Shown here piece by piece: positions 8,372 to 15,549 of a stretch of 34,196 nucleotides of DNA. Position 1 is the stretch's first letter. Each line of letters opens with the position of its first letter. The stretch is from Halorubrum ezzemoulense DSM 17463. Its GTDB lineage: Archaea > Halobacteriota > Halobacteria > Halobacteriales > Haloferacaceae. The position numbers were made by a program, and so were the translations under genes. A model generated the notes under the pieces. It was given only the letters and a program-made list of their open reading frames with translations, did no database searches and had not been told where the DNA came from. The stretch spans positions 1 to 34,196 of the forward strand of contig NZ_NEDJ01000036.1 in NCBI RefSeq assembly GCF_002114285.1. The letters run 5' to 3'.

Positions 8372-8378
8372 TGTTTAG
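8372..8378 (+). promoter_or_regulatory. TATA-like element of the carboxyltransferase gene
   Basis: TGTTTAG about 27 nt upstream of the ATG at 8402. It lies inside the upstream open extension (in-frame ATG at 8363) and so rules that longer start out. Confidence 0.5.
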
Positions 8379-8401
8379 GATCTACCGCAAATCTTGCGTC
8401 C

Positions 8402-10213
8402 ATGAAAGTCCACGTCGGCGCGGCGGCGACGCCCGAGGAGGCTGCGGCGATCGCGAAGTCGCTCGCCGAACACCTCGGCGTCGACGTCGACGTCCACGTC
8501 GAGGGCGAGGAGACGCCGGTCGCCAGCGCCGAGCCGTCCGAGCCGAGCTACCCGCTCGACGACGACCTCGGACCGACCGACCGCGAGCGCGACCTCCGCG
8601 CCGAGATAGCCGACATCCGCGAGGGCGGCCCGGAGAAGTACCGCGACCGGCTCTCGGAGCAGGGGAAGCTGTTCGTCCGCGACCGCCTCGACCTCTGGTT
8701 CGGCGGCGAGGGCGGGACCCGCGGGACCGGCGACGCCGGCGCCGCGGACGGCGACCCCGCGGGGGTGAAGTTCGAGGACGGGAAGTTCGCCGCGTTCGAC
8801 GACTGGCACCCCGACGCGCCCGCCGACGAGGACGAAGCGGGGAACGAGCGCGGCGGCGACCGCCTCCCGGGCGACGGCCTGCTGACGGGCGCGGCCGAGT
8901 TCGAGGGGCGCGACGTCCACTTCATGGCCAACGACTTCACCGTGAAGGCGGGGTCGATGGCGTCGAAGGGCGTCGAGAAGTTCCTCCGGATGCAACAGCG
9001 GGCGCTGAAGACGGGGAACCCGGTGCTCTACCTGATGGACTCCTCCGGCGGTCGGATCGACCAGCAGACCGGCTTCTTCGCCAACCGCGAGGGGATCGGG
9101 AAGTACTACTACAACCACTCGATGCTCTCCGGCGCGGTGCCGCAGATCTGCGTCCTCTACGGCCCCTGTATCGCCGGGGCCGCCTACACGCCCGTCTTCG
9201 CGGACTTCACTGTGATGGTGGAGGACATGTCCGCGATGGCGATCGCCTCCCCGCGAATGGTGGAGATGGTCACCGGCGAGGAGATCGATCTGGACGACCT
9301 CGGCGGCCCCCGCGTCCACGCCGAGGAGTCCGGCTCCGCGGACCTCGTCGCCCGCGACGAGGAGCACGCCCGCGAGCTGGTCGCCGACCTGATCGGCTAC
9401 CTCCCCGACCGGGCCGGCGAGAAGCCCCCGCGGCGCGAGACGAAGCCGCCGAAGCTCTCGCCCGACGGGATCGACGAGCTGATCCCCGAGTCGCCGAACC
9501 GCCCGTACGACGCCCACGACCTGATCGACCGGATCGCCGACGCCGAGTCGGTGTTCGAGCTGAAGGAGGGGTACGGTCCGGAGATCGTCACGGCGTTCTG
9601 CCGGATCGACGGGCGGCCGGTCGGCGTCGTCGCCAACCAGCCGACGGAGCGGTCGGGCGCGATCTTCCCGGACGCCGCGGAGAAGGCCGCGGAGTTCATC
9701 TGGACCTGCGACGCCTACGAGATCCCCCTGCTGTACCTCTGTGACACGCCCGGCTTCATGGCGGGCTCGCAGGTGGAGAAGGACGCCATCTTAGAGAAGG
9801 GGAAGAAGATGATCTACGCCACCTCCTCGGCGACGGTGCCGAAACAGACCGTCGTCGTGCGGAAGGCGTACGGCGCGGGCATCTACGCGATGGGCGGGCC
9901 GGCCTACGACCCCGAGAGCGTCATCGGCCTTCCCTCCGGCGAGATCGGCATCATGGGCCCCGAAGCCGCGATCAACGCGGTCTACGCCCGGAAGCTCGCC
10001 GAGATCGACGACCCCGAGGAGCGCGCCGCCGAGGAGGAGCGCCTCCGCGAGGAGTACCGCGAGGGGATCGACGTCCACCGCATGGCGAGCGAGGTCGTCA
10101 TCGACGAAATCGTGCCGCCCTCGGACCTCCGCGCCGAGCTCGCCGCGCGGTTCGACTTCTACGAGGACGTTCAGAAGGACCTGCCGGACAAGAAGCACGG
10201 GACGATCCTCTGA
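8402..10213 (+). CDS. Acyl-CoA carboxylase, carboxyltransferase (beta) subunit
   Basis: 603-residue carboxyltransferase that moves CO2 from biotin to an acyl-CoA (propionyl-, acetyl- or methylcrotonyl-CoA class). Two crotonase-like halves are visible. The N-terminal half has GSMASKGVEKFLRMQQRAL, MDSSGGRIDQQ and YGPCIAGAAYTPVFAD. The C-terminal half has GRPVGVVANQPTERSGAI, LCDTPGFMAGSQVEK, RKAYGAGIYAM and GIMGPEAAINAVY, the oxyanion-hole and acyl-CoA motifs. It is longer than typical beta subunits (510-540) because of about 50 extra N-terminal residues and an acidic insertion around 105-165. The biotin carboxylase and biotin carrier subunits are not in the window, so they must be encoded elsewhere. 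Substrate specificity cannot be read from sequence. Confidence 0.9.
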   Translation: MKVHVGAAATPEEAAAIAKSLAEHLGVDVDVHVEGEETPVASAEPSEPSYPLDDDLGPTDRERDLRAEIADIREGGPEKYRDRLSEQGKLFVRDRLDLWFGGEGGTRGTGDAGAADGDPAGVKFEDGKFAAFDDWHPDAPADEDEAGNERGGDRLPGDGLLTGAAEFEGRDVHFMANDFTVKAGSMASKGVEKFLRMQQRALKTGNPVLYLMDSSGGRIDQQTGFFANREGIGKYYYNHSMLSGAVPQICVLYGPCIAGAAYTPVFADFTVMVEDMSAMAIASPRMVEMVTGEEIDLDDLGGPRVHAEESGSADLVARDEEHARELVADLIGYLPDRAGEKPPRRETKPPKLSPDGIDELIPESPNRPYDAHDLIDRIADAESVFELKEGYGPEIVTAFCRIDGRPVGVVANQPTERSGAIFPDAAEKAAEFIWTCDAYEIPLLYLCDTPGFMAGSQVEKDAILEKGKKMIYATSSATVPKQTVVVRKAYGAGIYAMGGPAYDPESVIGLPSGEIGIMGPEAAINAVYARKLAEIDDPEERAAEEERLREEYREGIDVHRMASEVVIDEIVPPSDLRAELAARFDFYEDVQKDLPDKKHGTIL

Positions 10214-10237
10214 CCGGACGAAACGGGCGGAGCCGGG

Positions 10238-10786
10238 CTACAGCGCCGCGACGAGGTCGCCGCCGAACAGCCCGACTGCGCTCTCGACGCCGAGCGCGAC
10301 GGCCAGCCCGATTCCCAGGAGCGCGCCGGCGTAGGCGGCCGACCCGAGCAGCGACGCGGCGGCGAACCGCGGCGCGGACACCGACGACGCGCGCGCGCTG
10401 GGCACCGCGAGCCACCCGCGCGTCCCGGGGACGGCGTGCGAGGCGGCGACCGCCGGGAGCCCCCACCGGTCGAGCCAGCGCGTCGCGCCGTCCAGTCGCC
10501 CCGCGTCGACCGGGACGGCCCTCGACGCCGTCGGATCCAGGTCGAACCGACGGACGGCGACGAAGAGCAGCGACTGGCCGGTCGTCGCCCCGACGACGGC
10601 CGCCGCGAACACCGGGACGACCGCCACAGCGTCGACCCCCGCGGCGACCACCGCTGCGACAAAGAGCGTCCGCGCTGGCAGCACCTTCCCGACGAGGGCG
10701 CCTTCGAGCGCGAAGACGACGAAGACCGCGACGGCGCCGTAGGTGCCGACGAGGGCGAGCGCCGTCTCGGCGTGGGCTCCGATCAC
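10238..10786 (-). CDS. DedA/VTT-family membrane protein
   Basis: 182-residue integral membrane protein starting at GTG, with hydrophobic segments near residues 5-30, 35-60, 110-140 and 150-175. The layout fits the VTT/DedA fold: an N-terminal re-entrant region (FALEGALVGKVLPARTLF), a central hydrophilic loop with GATTGQSLLFVAVRRF, and a second hairpin containing SHAVPGTRGWLAVPSARA, close to the family pattern of a conserved Pro-Gly-x-Arg element. Bacterial DedA proteins are linked to lipid scrambling and membrane homeostasis; the role here is inferred. The GTG at 10786 is chosen from a GTTTTAG element 26 nt upstream; the frame is open much further upstream but without coding character. Divergent from the peroxiredoxin-like gene. 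Confidence 0.78.
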   Translation of the reverse strand: MIGAHAETALALVGTYGAVAVFVVFALEGALVGKVLPARTLFVAAVVAAGVDAVAVVPVFAAAVVGATTGQSLLFVAVRRFDLDPTASRAVPVDAGRLDGATRWLDRWGLPAVAASHAVPGTRGWLAVPSARASSVSAPRFAAASLLGSAAYAGALLGIGLAVALGVESAVGLFGGDLVAAL

Positions 10787-10808
10787 GACCGCCCTCCGGG
10801 CCCCACAG

Positions 10809-10815
10809 CTAAAAC
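10809..10815 (-). promoter_or_regulatory. TATA-like element of the DedA/VTT gene
   Basis: GTTTTAG on the minus strand, about 26 nt upstream of the GTG at 10786. It decides the start of a frame that is otherwise open for several hundred more bases. Confidence 0.55.
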
Positions 10816-10893
10816 ACCCCCCGAGCCGGCTGTTCGCACGCGTCAGGCCGCTCCGCGGACCCGGTCGCGGTCGCCGCCCCCGCCTCGGGTGGC

Positions 10894-10900
10894 TATTTAT
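10894..10900 (+). promoter_or_regulatory. TATA-like element of the peroxiredoxin-like gene
   Basis: TATTTAT about 26 nt upstream of the ATG at 10923, one of the clearest TATA boxes in the window. Confidence 0.6.
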
Positions 10901-10922
10901 CGGCCGCGGGCCTCGTGGACGC

Positions 10923-11510
10923 ATGGTCACCGTCGGCGACACCGCCCCCGACTTCGCCGCGCCCGCGGTCGGCGGGGCTCCGGAGGGCGACGCGGAGCGC
11001 ACCGCAACCGAACTGGCGCTGTTCCGGTTGGTCGAGGCGCACGACGCCGTCGCTCTCTGTCTCGCGCCCGCGACGTTCGTGCCGCCCTGTACCGCGGCGC
11101 TCGCCGCGGTCCGCGACGCCGGCTGGCACGACCGCGACGGCCTCGCCGTCGTTGCGCTCACGGGCGACTCGCTGTACGCGGCGTTCGCGTACGCCGACCG
11201 GTTCGGACTCCCCTTCCCGGTCGTCGCCGACTTCCACGGCGGCGTCGCCGAGTCGTACGACCTGCTCGCCGACTCGTGGGAGGGGCATTCGGGCATCCTG
11301 CGGCGCGCGACGGTCGTGATCGACGGGGACTGGACGGTCCGGTTCGCCGAGGCGACCGACGATCCCCTCGACCGCGCCGACCCGGCGCCGGTCCGGCGCG
11401 CGGCCGAGACGCTCCGCGAGATCGGGATCGACGTGGACCGGCCGCGGGTGAACTACGACGGGCCGTGGTGGGCGCGGCGCGGACGAGCGCGACGGCGGCG
11501 CGGTCCGTGA
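10923..11510 (+). CDS. Peroxiredoxin-like (AhpC/TSA fold) protein
   Basis: 195-residue thioredoxin-fold protein. It begins with the family opening VGDTAPDFAAPAVGG, has a probable peroxidatic cysteine Cys56 in PATFVPPCT, then VVALTGDSLYAAFAYADRFGLPFPVVAD, where AhpC/BCP proteins have their conserved fourth strand and helix, and RRATVVIDGDWTVRFAE near the C-terminus. The usual PxxxTxxC catalytic motif is altered: position 53 is Val where Thr or Ser normally activates the peroxide. A resolving cysteine is not obvious. It could be a weak peroxidase, a thiol oxidoreductase or a non-catalytic relative. The tail is Trp/Arg rich. The start follows a strong TATA element. Divergent from the DedA gene. 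Confidence 0.8.
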   Translation: MVTVGDTAPDFAAPAVGGAPEGDAERTATELALFRLVEAHDAVALCLAPATFVPPCTAALAAVRDAGWHDRDGLAVVALTGDSLYAAFAYADRFGLPFPVVADFHGGVAESYDLLADSWEGHSGILRRATVVIDGDWTVRFAEATDDPLDRADPAPVRRAAETLREIGIDVDRPRVNYDGPWWARRGRARRRRGP

Positions 11511-11546
11511 CTCGCCCGGTCGCGTCACGCGTCGGCGTCGCCGTGG

Positions 11547-11553
11547 TTATTTG
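11547..11553 (+). promoter_or_regulatory. TATA-like element of the Gfo/Idh/MocA gene
   Basis: TTATTTG about 28 nt upstream of the ATG at 11578. It overlaps an in-frame TTG at 11551, which is therefore not the start. Confidence 0.55.
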
Positions 11554-11577
11554 ACGCCCCCGCGCGGAGGGGGCGAC

Positions 11578-12669
11578 ATGGACGCCGCCTTCGCGGAGTA
11601 CCTCGACGAGTTCACGCGCCGCGACTGGGAGACGCTCGACCCGGCCGCCGTCGCCGACCCGGTCAGGGTCGCGGTCGTCGGCCTCGGCTGGTTCGCCCGG
11701 GAGTGGGCGCTGCCCGGCATCGCGCGGTCGGCGTACACCGAGGCCACCGTCGTCAGCGACGTCGACCCCGCGGCGGTCGAAGCGGTCGCCGCCCAGCGCG
11801 ACCTGACGGGCCTCACGCCCGAGGAACTGCGATCGGGGGCCGCCGCGGACGCGTACGACGCCGTCTACGTCGCGACGCCGAACGCGACCCACCTGGAGTA
11901 CGTCGAGGCCGCCGCACAGCAGGGGAAGGCGGTCCTCTGCGAGAAGCCGCTGGAGGTGACGCCGGAGCGCGCGCGGAAGCTGGTGGCGGCCTGCCGCGAC
12001 GCCGGGGCGCCCCTGATGGTCGGCTACCGGATGCAGACCGACCCCGCCGTCCGGCGGCTCCGCGACCTCCTCGACGCGGGCGTCGCCGGCGAGGTGATCC
12101 ACGTCCACGCGACGATGTCGCAGACGATGCTCGGCGAACTCGGAAGCGACACGGACCAGTGGCGGCTCGACCCCTCGCTGTCGGGCGGCTGCGCGGTGAT
12201 GGATCTGGGCGTCTACCCGCTCAACACGACGCGGTTCGCACTCGGCGAGGACCCGGTCCGGGTGTCCGGCCGGACCCGGTCGGAGCACGAGGCGTTCGCC
12301 GACGTGGACGAGCACGCCTCGTTCCGACTCGAGTTCCCGGACGACGTCGACGCGTTCTGTACGGTGAGCCAGAACGCCCAGCACGCGAGCCGGCTGGAGG
12401 TCACCGGGACGGACGCCAGACTCGTCCTCGACCCGGCGTTCTACGAGCGCGAGGACCGCGGATTCGCCGTGGTTCGCGGCGGGACGCGGGTCGATGTCGA
12501 CTTCGAGCAGGTCCACCAGATCGAAGAGGAGTTCGCCTACTTCGGTCACCAGCTGCTGGCCGACGAACCGTTCCACCCCGACGGCGAGCACGCGCTCACG
12601 GACATGCGCGCGCTCGCCGGCGTCTACGAGTCGGCCGAGACCGGGCGGCCGGTCGAACTCGGAGACTGA
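11578..12669 (+). CDS. gfo6: Gfo/Idh/MocA oxidoreductase, D-xylose 1-dehydrogenase type
   Basis: 363-residue NAD(P)-dependent sugar dehydrogenase. A short N-terminal helix containing RRDW precedes the Rossmann fold (VAVVGLGWFARE, GLG at 35-37), then VYVATPNATHLEY and the family's catalytic CEKPLE motif (Glu122-Lys123-Pro124), GYRMQTDPAVRRLR, and the C-terminal beta-sheet domain with GGCAVMDLGVYPLNTTRF. The N-terminal layout and the GLGWFARE and MVGYRMQTDPAVRR segments agree with the haloarchaeal D-xylose 1-dehydrogenase (Gfo6) group, which oxidises xylose to xylonolactone for non-phosphorylated pentose catabolism. No other xylose-pathway gene is adjacent, so a different aldose substrate remains possible. 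Convergent with the aldo/keto reductase, 24 bp apart. Confidence 0.85.
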   Translation: MDAAFAEYLDEFTRRDWETLDPAAVADPVRVAVVGLGWFAREWALPGIARSAYTEATVVSDVDPAAVEAVAAQRDLTGLTPEELRSGAAADAYDAVYVATPNATHLEYVEAAAQQGKAVLCEKPLEVTPERARKLVAACRDAGAPLMVGYRMQTDPAVRRLRDLLDAGVAGEVIHVHATMSQTMLGELGSDTDQWRLDPSLSGGCAVMDLGVYPLNTTRFALGEDPVRVSGRTRSEHEAFADVDEHASFRLEFPDDVDAFCTVSQNAQHASRLEVTGTDARLVLDPAFYEREDRGFAVVRGGTRVDVDFEQVHQIEEEFAYFGHQLLADEPFHPDGEHALTDMRALAGVYESAETGRPVELGD

Positions 12670-12693
12670 GCCGCGACCGCGGCTGCGAGCCCA

Positions 12694-13536
12694 CTACTGT
12701 TCGATCCCGTACACGTCGCTCGTCCAGTCGCGGGCCGGGGTGTCGTACACCGGGGCGTCGCGGTCGCGCCCGTCGAGCCGTCGCCGATCGGCCTCGTCGA
12801 GCTCCCAGTCGAGGTCGGCGTTGGCCCGGACGTGCTCCGGGGTCGACGAGCGCGGTAGCGGGACGACGCCGCGGTCGATCGCCCACCGGATGATCACCTG
12901 CGCCGGGTGCTTGTCGTACTGCTCCGCCAGCTCGGCGACGACCTCGTCGCCGAACACGTCGGTCCGCGCGAGCGGGGCCGCGGCCTCGATCACGGTGTCG
13001 GTCTCGCGGCAGTAGTCGACGAGGTCGGGCCGCTGGAACCACGGGTGAAACTCGATCTGGTTGACCGCGATCGGCACGTCGGAAATGTGGTGCGCGCAGC
13101 TGAGCTGGTACGCGCTGAAGTTCGAGACGCCGATATCGCGGACGAGCCCCCGCTCGCGCAGCTCCGCCATCGCCTGGAGCGTCTCGCGCAGAGAGATGGC
13201 GGGGTTCGGCCAGTGGATCAGGTACAAGTCGAGGTAGTCGGTGCCGAGCCGGTCGAGCGACGCCTCGCACGATTCGATCACCGACTCGTAGTTGAGGTTC
13301 TTCGCGAGCACCTTCGAGGTGAGGAAGACGTCGTCGCGGTCGACGTCGCTCGCCGCGAGCGCCTCCCCGATGACCGCCTCGTTGCGGTACCCCTCCGCGG
13401 TGTCGATGTGCGCGTAATCGGCGTCGAGCGCCGCCCGAACGCTGTCGGCCGTCTCGTCGTCGTCGAGGTCGTACGTGCCCAGCCCGAGCGCCGGCAGCTC
13501 CGCGCCGCTTGGGAGCGTCTTCGTTGGTACGGTCAC
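12694..13536 (-). CDS. Aldo/keto reductase
   Basis: 280-residue NADPH-dependent oxidoreductase of the AKR TIM-barrel family, reducing aldehydes or ketones. The catalytic tetrad is complete: Asp45 and Tyr50 in IDTAEGYRNE, Lys75 in LTSKV and His108 in LIHWP. Cofactor-side motifs follow: IGVSNFSAYQL, VNQIEFHPW, QVIIRWAIDRGVVPLPRSSTPEH. Length and motifs resemble the 2,5-diketo-gluconate reductase branch; the substrate is not determined. The start is GTG at 13536, giving VTVPTKTLPSGAELPALGLGTYDL; the frame stays open to 13680 but that extension lies in repeat sequence and has no family similarity. An AGTTTCAA element lies about 30 nt upstream. Confidence 0.91.
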   Translation of the reverse strand: MTVPTKTLPSGAELPALGLGTYDLDDDETADSVRAALDADYAHIDTAEGYRNEAVIGEALAASDVDRDDVFLTSKVLAKNLNYESVIESCEASLDRLGTDYLDLYLIHWPNPAISLRETLQAMAELRERGLVRDIGVSNFSAYQLSCAHHISDVPIAVNQIEFHPWFQRPDLVDYCRETDTVIEAAAPLARTDVFGDEVVAELAEQYDKHPAQVIIRWAIDRGVVPLPRSSTPEHVRANADLDWELDEADRRRLDGRDRDAPVYDTPARDWTSDVYGIEQ

Positions 13537-13562
13537 GCGAGGGGGGTTCGCCGGATCACCGA

Positions 13563-13570
13563 TTGAAACT
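13563..13570 (-). promoter_or_regulatory. TATA-like element of the aldo/keto reductase gene
   Basis: AGTTTCAA on the minus strand, about 30 nt upstream of the GTG at 13536. A weak match at slightly long spacing. Confidence 0.35.
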
Positions 13571-13658
13571 ACCGGTCGGGGAATCTCGTGCGGCGGCGCG
13601 TGCCTGCGAGGCCGCCACGCGGCCGAGCAGCACGCGCGAGGGAGTCGTGAGCGAAGCG

Positions 13659-13715
13659 AGCGGAAGTCAGGCCGGTACATGACCGCAGGGAGTACACCGG
13701 CCGAGATTCGAACTC
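13659..13715. repeat. Direct repeat copy 1: tRNA 3'-end fragment plus flank
   Basis: 57-bp segment matching 13901-13957 at 50 of 57 positions, offset 242 bp. Its right-hand part, read on the minus strand, is a tRNA T-arm (GAGTTCGAATCTC) plus the 3' acceptor strand ending CCGGTGTA. The rest of a tRNA (anticodon and D arms) is missing, so it is a 3' tRNA remnant, not a gene. Confidence 0.75.
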
Positions 13716-13869
13716 AGAATCAGACGTGCCCGCTCACGGCTCGCTCCACTCGCCGTTCGCTGCGCGCGACTGATAGCGCTCAAGTCTCTCTCGGTGATTC
13801 TGCTCACTTCGTTCGCAAGTCCGCTGAGCGGAGTGAAGCGGACGCTGGCTGGCGCAGTCAGTCGGAAAA

Positions 13870-13883
13870 TGCACCGGCCGAGA
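13870..13883. repeat. Third copy of the tRNA acceptor-end sequence
   Basis: TGCACCGGCCGAGA is identical over 14 bases to the tRNA-Gly 3' end at 13935-13948. It then diverges into the first arm of the hairpin at 13882-13910. Confidence 0.65.
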
Positions 13884-13900
13884 CTCCCGCAAGCAGAGCG

Positions 13901-13957
13901 AGCGGGAGTCAGGTCGGGGCACGACCGCAGGGAGTGCACCGGCCGAGATTTGAACTC
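13901..13957. repeat. Direct repeat copy 2, overlapping the 3' end of tRNA-Gly
   Basis: Partner of 13659-13715. The last 23 bases lie inside the functional tRNA-Gly gene (discriminator, acceptor strand and T-arm); the first part is the flank immediately 3' of the tRNA. Duplicated tRNA 3' ends are what site-specific integration leaves, but no integrase gene lies nearby. Confidence 0.75.
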
Positions 13958-14005
13958 GGGTTGCAACCATGGCAAGGTTGCGTGATACCACTACACTACC
14001 GGTGC
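13935..14005 (-). tRNA. tRNA-Gly (anticodon GCC)
   Basis: 71-nt cloverleaf on the minus strand. Acceptor stem GCACCGG pairs with CCGGTGC followed by discriminator A. The D-arm lies in the GTGTAGTGGTATCAC region. Anticodon stem CAACC/GGTTG encloses loop TTGCCAT, giving GCC, which reads GGC/GGU glycine codons. T-stem CCGAG/CTCGG encloses loop TTCAAAT. CCA is not encoded and no intron is visible. The upstream CTTATATC element is the probable promoter. Confidence 0.97.
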
Positions 14006-14038
14006 GTGCTTCGCATCCGATCGTAGTCCGGGTCGGAG

Positions 14039-14044
14039 ATATAA
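14039..14044 (-). promoter_or_regulatory. TATA element of tRNA-Gly
   Basis: TTATAT (in CTTATATC) on the minus strand, centred about 36 nt upstream of the mature tRNA 5' end. That predicts a leader of roughly 10 nt to be removed by RNase P. The element is nearly symmetric (ATATAA on the plus strand) and might also act toward the sugar dehydrogenase gene, but that start is about 70 nt away. Confidence 0.55.
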
Positions 14045-14112
14045 GGGTTCCGAACGACGGTCGGCGGAAGGGTCATCGGTGCCGCGCCCCCACACGGATC
14101 CGTACCCGAACG

Positions 14113-15390
14113 ATGACCGACCTGCCCGACCGCGCCGACCGACGCACCGTCCTCCGCGCGACCGCCGGGCTCGCCGGCATCGCCGCGTTTCCCGCCGTCG
14201 CCGGCTGTCTCGGGGGCGGCGGCTCTCCCGGCGGCGACGAGGCCGGAGGCTCCGGCGACGACGGCGGCGACGCCCCGCCGGACGACGGCGCGGGCGTCGC
14301 GTACGACGTCGAGACCGTCGCGGAGGGGTTCGAGAACCCATGGGCGCTCGCCTTCCTACCCGACGACGGTCGCCTGCTGGTCACAGAGCGACCGGGACGG
14401 CTCTCGCTTGTCGACCCCGCGGACGGGGCCGTCGAGGCGGTCGCGGGCGCGCCAGAAGTGTTCGCGGAGGGGCAGGGCGGCCTGCTCGACGTTGCGGTCC
14501 ACCCGGACTACCCGGCCGACCCGCGCGTCTACCTCACGTACGCGGCGGCGAACGACGCGGGCGAGGCGACGACGCACGTCGGGACCGGACGGCTCTCGCT
14601 CGACGGCGGCGACGCGCCGGTGCTCGACGAGTTCGAGCCAATCCGGGTCGCCGAGCCGTTCCGCGGCGGCGCGAACCACTTCGGCTCCCGGGCGACGTTC
14701 GGCCCCGAGGGGTCGCTGTTCGTCACGGTCGGCGACCGGCGCGACACGGACTTCGGACCCGACCACGTCTCGCAGGACCGTTCGAACGAGCTGGGCGCGA
14801 CGCTGCGGCTGACCACGGACGGCGACGCCCACCCCGACAACCCGTTCGTCGACGACCCGGACGCGGCCGACGCGCTGTACAGCTACGGGCACCGGAACCC
14901 GCAGGCGATGGCGGTGCGGTCCGAGACGGGCCGGATCTGGCAGTGCGAGCACGGCGAGGAGGACGGCGACGAGATCAACGTGATCGAGCGCGGCGGCGAC
15001 TACGGCTGGCCGGTCGCCAGCGAGGCGTGCCGCCACGGGACCGACGCCCCCTTCGCGCCGGGCCACGAGGACCGCGACGGCGTGATCGCGCCGGTCCACC
15101 ACTGGCCGTGCGGGTCCGGCGGCTTCCCGCCGAGCGGCGCGGTCTTCTACGACGGCGACGCGTTCCCCGAGTGGCGGGGCGACCTGTTCGCGGGCACGCT
15201 CGCGGCGCGGTACCTCGGGCGGTTCACGGTCGACGGTGACGGCCTCGACGCGACCGTGACCGAGCGCGAGCCCCTGCTCGCCGACCGCGGGTGGCGCATG
15301 CGCGCGGTCGCGGTCGAACCGGACACGGGGAACCTCTACGTCGCGGTCGATGACGGCGACGCGCCGGTGGCGCGGGTCGTTCCGGCGTGA
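14113..15390 (+). CDS. PQQ-dependent sugar dehydrogenase lipoprotein, Tat-exported
   Basis: 425-residue secreted beta-propeller of the soluble aldose/glucose dehydrogenase family, which oxidises aldoses to lactones with pyrroloquinoline quinone. A twin-arginine signal (RRTVLRATAGLAGIAAFPAV, Arg10-Arg11) leads to lipobox VAGC with Cys32, then a Gly/Asp-rich linker to about residue 65. The propeller shows GFENPWALAFLPDDGRLLVTER, GQGGLLDVAVHPDY, NHFGSRATFGPEGSLFVTVGDR, YSYGHRNPQAMAV, QCEHGEEDGDEINVIERGGDYGWP and PSGAVFYDGDAFPEW, the blade signatures of the family including its conserved His and Arg positions. It is anchored on the outer face of the membrane. No PQQ biosynthesis genes are in view. 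The start at 14113 is set by the signal peptide; upstream in-frame sequence belongs to the tRNA locus. Promoter unclear. Confidence 0.88.
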   Translation: MTDLPDRADRRTVLRATAGLAGIAAFPAVAGCLGGGGSPGGDEAGGSGDDGGDAPPDDGAGVAYDVETVAEGFENPWALAFLPDDGRLLVTERPGRLSLVDPADGAVEAVAGAPEVFAEGQGGLLDVAVHPDYPADPRVYLTYAAANDAGEATTHVGTGRLSLDGGDAPVLDEFEPIRVAEPFRGGANHFGSRATFGPEGSLFVTVGDRRDTDFGPDHVSQDRSNELGATLRLTTDGDAHPDNPFVDDPDAADALYSYGHRNPQAMAVRSETGRIWQCEHGEEDGDEINVIERGGDYGWPVASEACRHGTDAPFAPGHEDRDGVIAPVHHWPCGSGGFPPSGAVFYDGDAFPEWRGDLFAGTLAARYLGRFTVDGDGLDATVTEREPLLADRGWRMRAVAVEPDTGNLYVAVDDGDAPVARVVPA

Positions 15391-15505
15391 GGGGTTGCCT
15401 CCGCGGCGACGCGGATCCGTGTGACGAGTTGGCTCGGATTCGCGGGCGGAATCCCCGCGCAGACCCCGTGTGAACGCGGCACAGCCGGATATCGGGACCG
15501 CTATC

Positions 15506-15511
15506 CTTTTA
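15506..15511 (+). promoter_or_regulatory. TATA-like element of the ribosomal protein operon
   Basis: CTTTTA about 41 nt upstream of the ATG at 15550. With start of transcription some 26 nt downstream, the transcript would have a 5' leader of about 14 nt, unlike the leaderless genes elsewhere in this window. Confidence 0.5.
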
Positions 15512-15549
15512 CCGTGCCGTCCGGAATCGAAGGTTACAGTCTCGCCACG

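Larger units (their letters stand above)
13537..13934. other. Gene-free, repeat-rich spacer downstream of tRNA-Gly
   Basis: About 400 bp without a credible gene. It holds three copies of the tRNA 3'-end sequence, several GAGCGAAGCGAGC-like short inverted motifs (for example 13649-13662 and 13802-13816), and two hairpins: GTCCGCT 13819-13825 with AGCGGAC 13837-13843, and GACTCCCGC 13882-13890 with GCGGGAGTC 13902-13910. Reading frames crossing it, including a long plus-strand frame to 14026, run through the tRNA gene and the repeats and have no coding character. Confidence 0.7.

Noticed and set aside
13659..13760. A second complete tRNA gene upstream of the direct repeat
   Set aside because: Only the T-arm and 3' acceptor strand are present; no anticodon arm or 5' acceptor strand can be found.
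13475..14026. Plus-strand frame through the repeat spacer and the tRNA gene
   Set aside because: It reads through tRNA-Gly in antisense and through the duplicated 3' ends; such frames recur next to tRNAs and are not genes.
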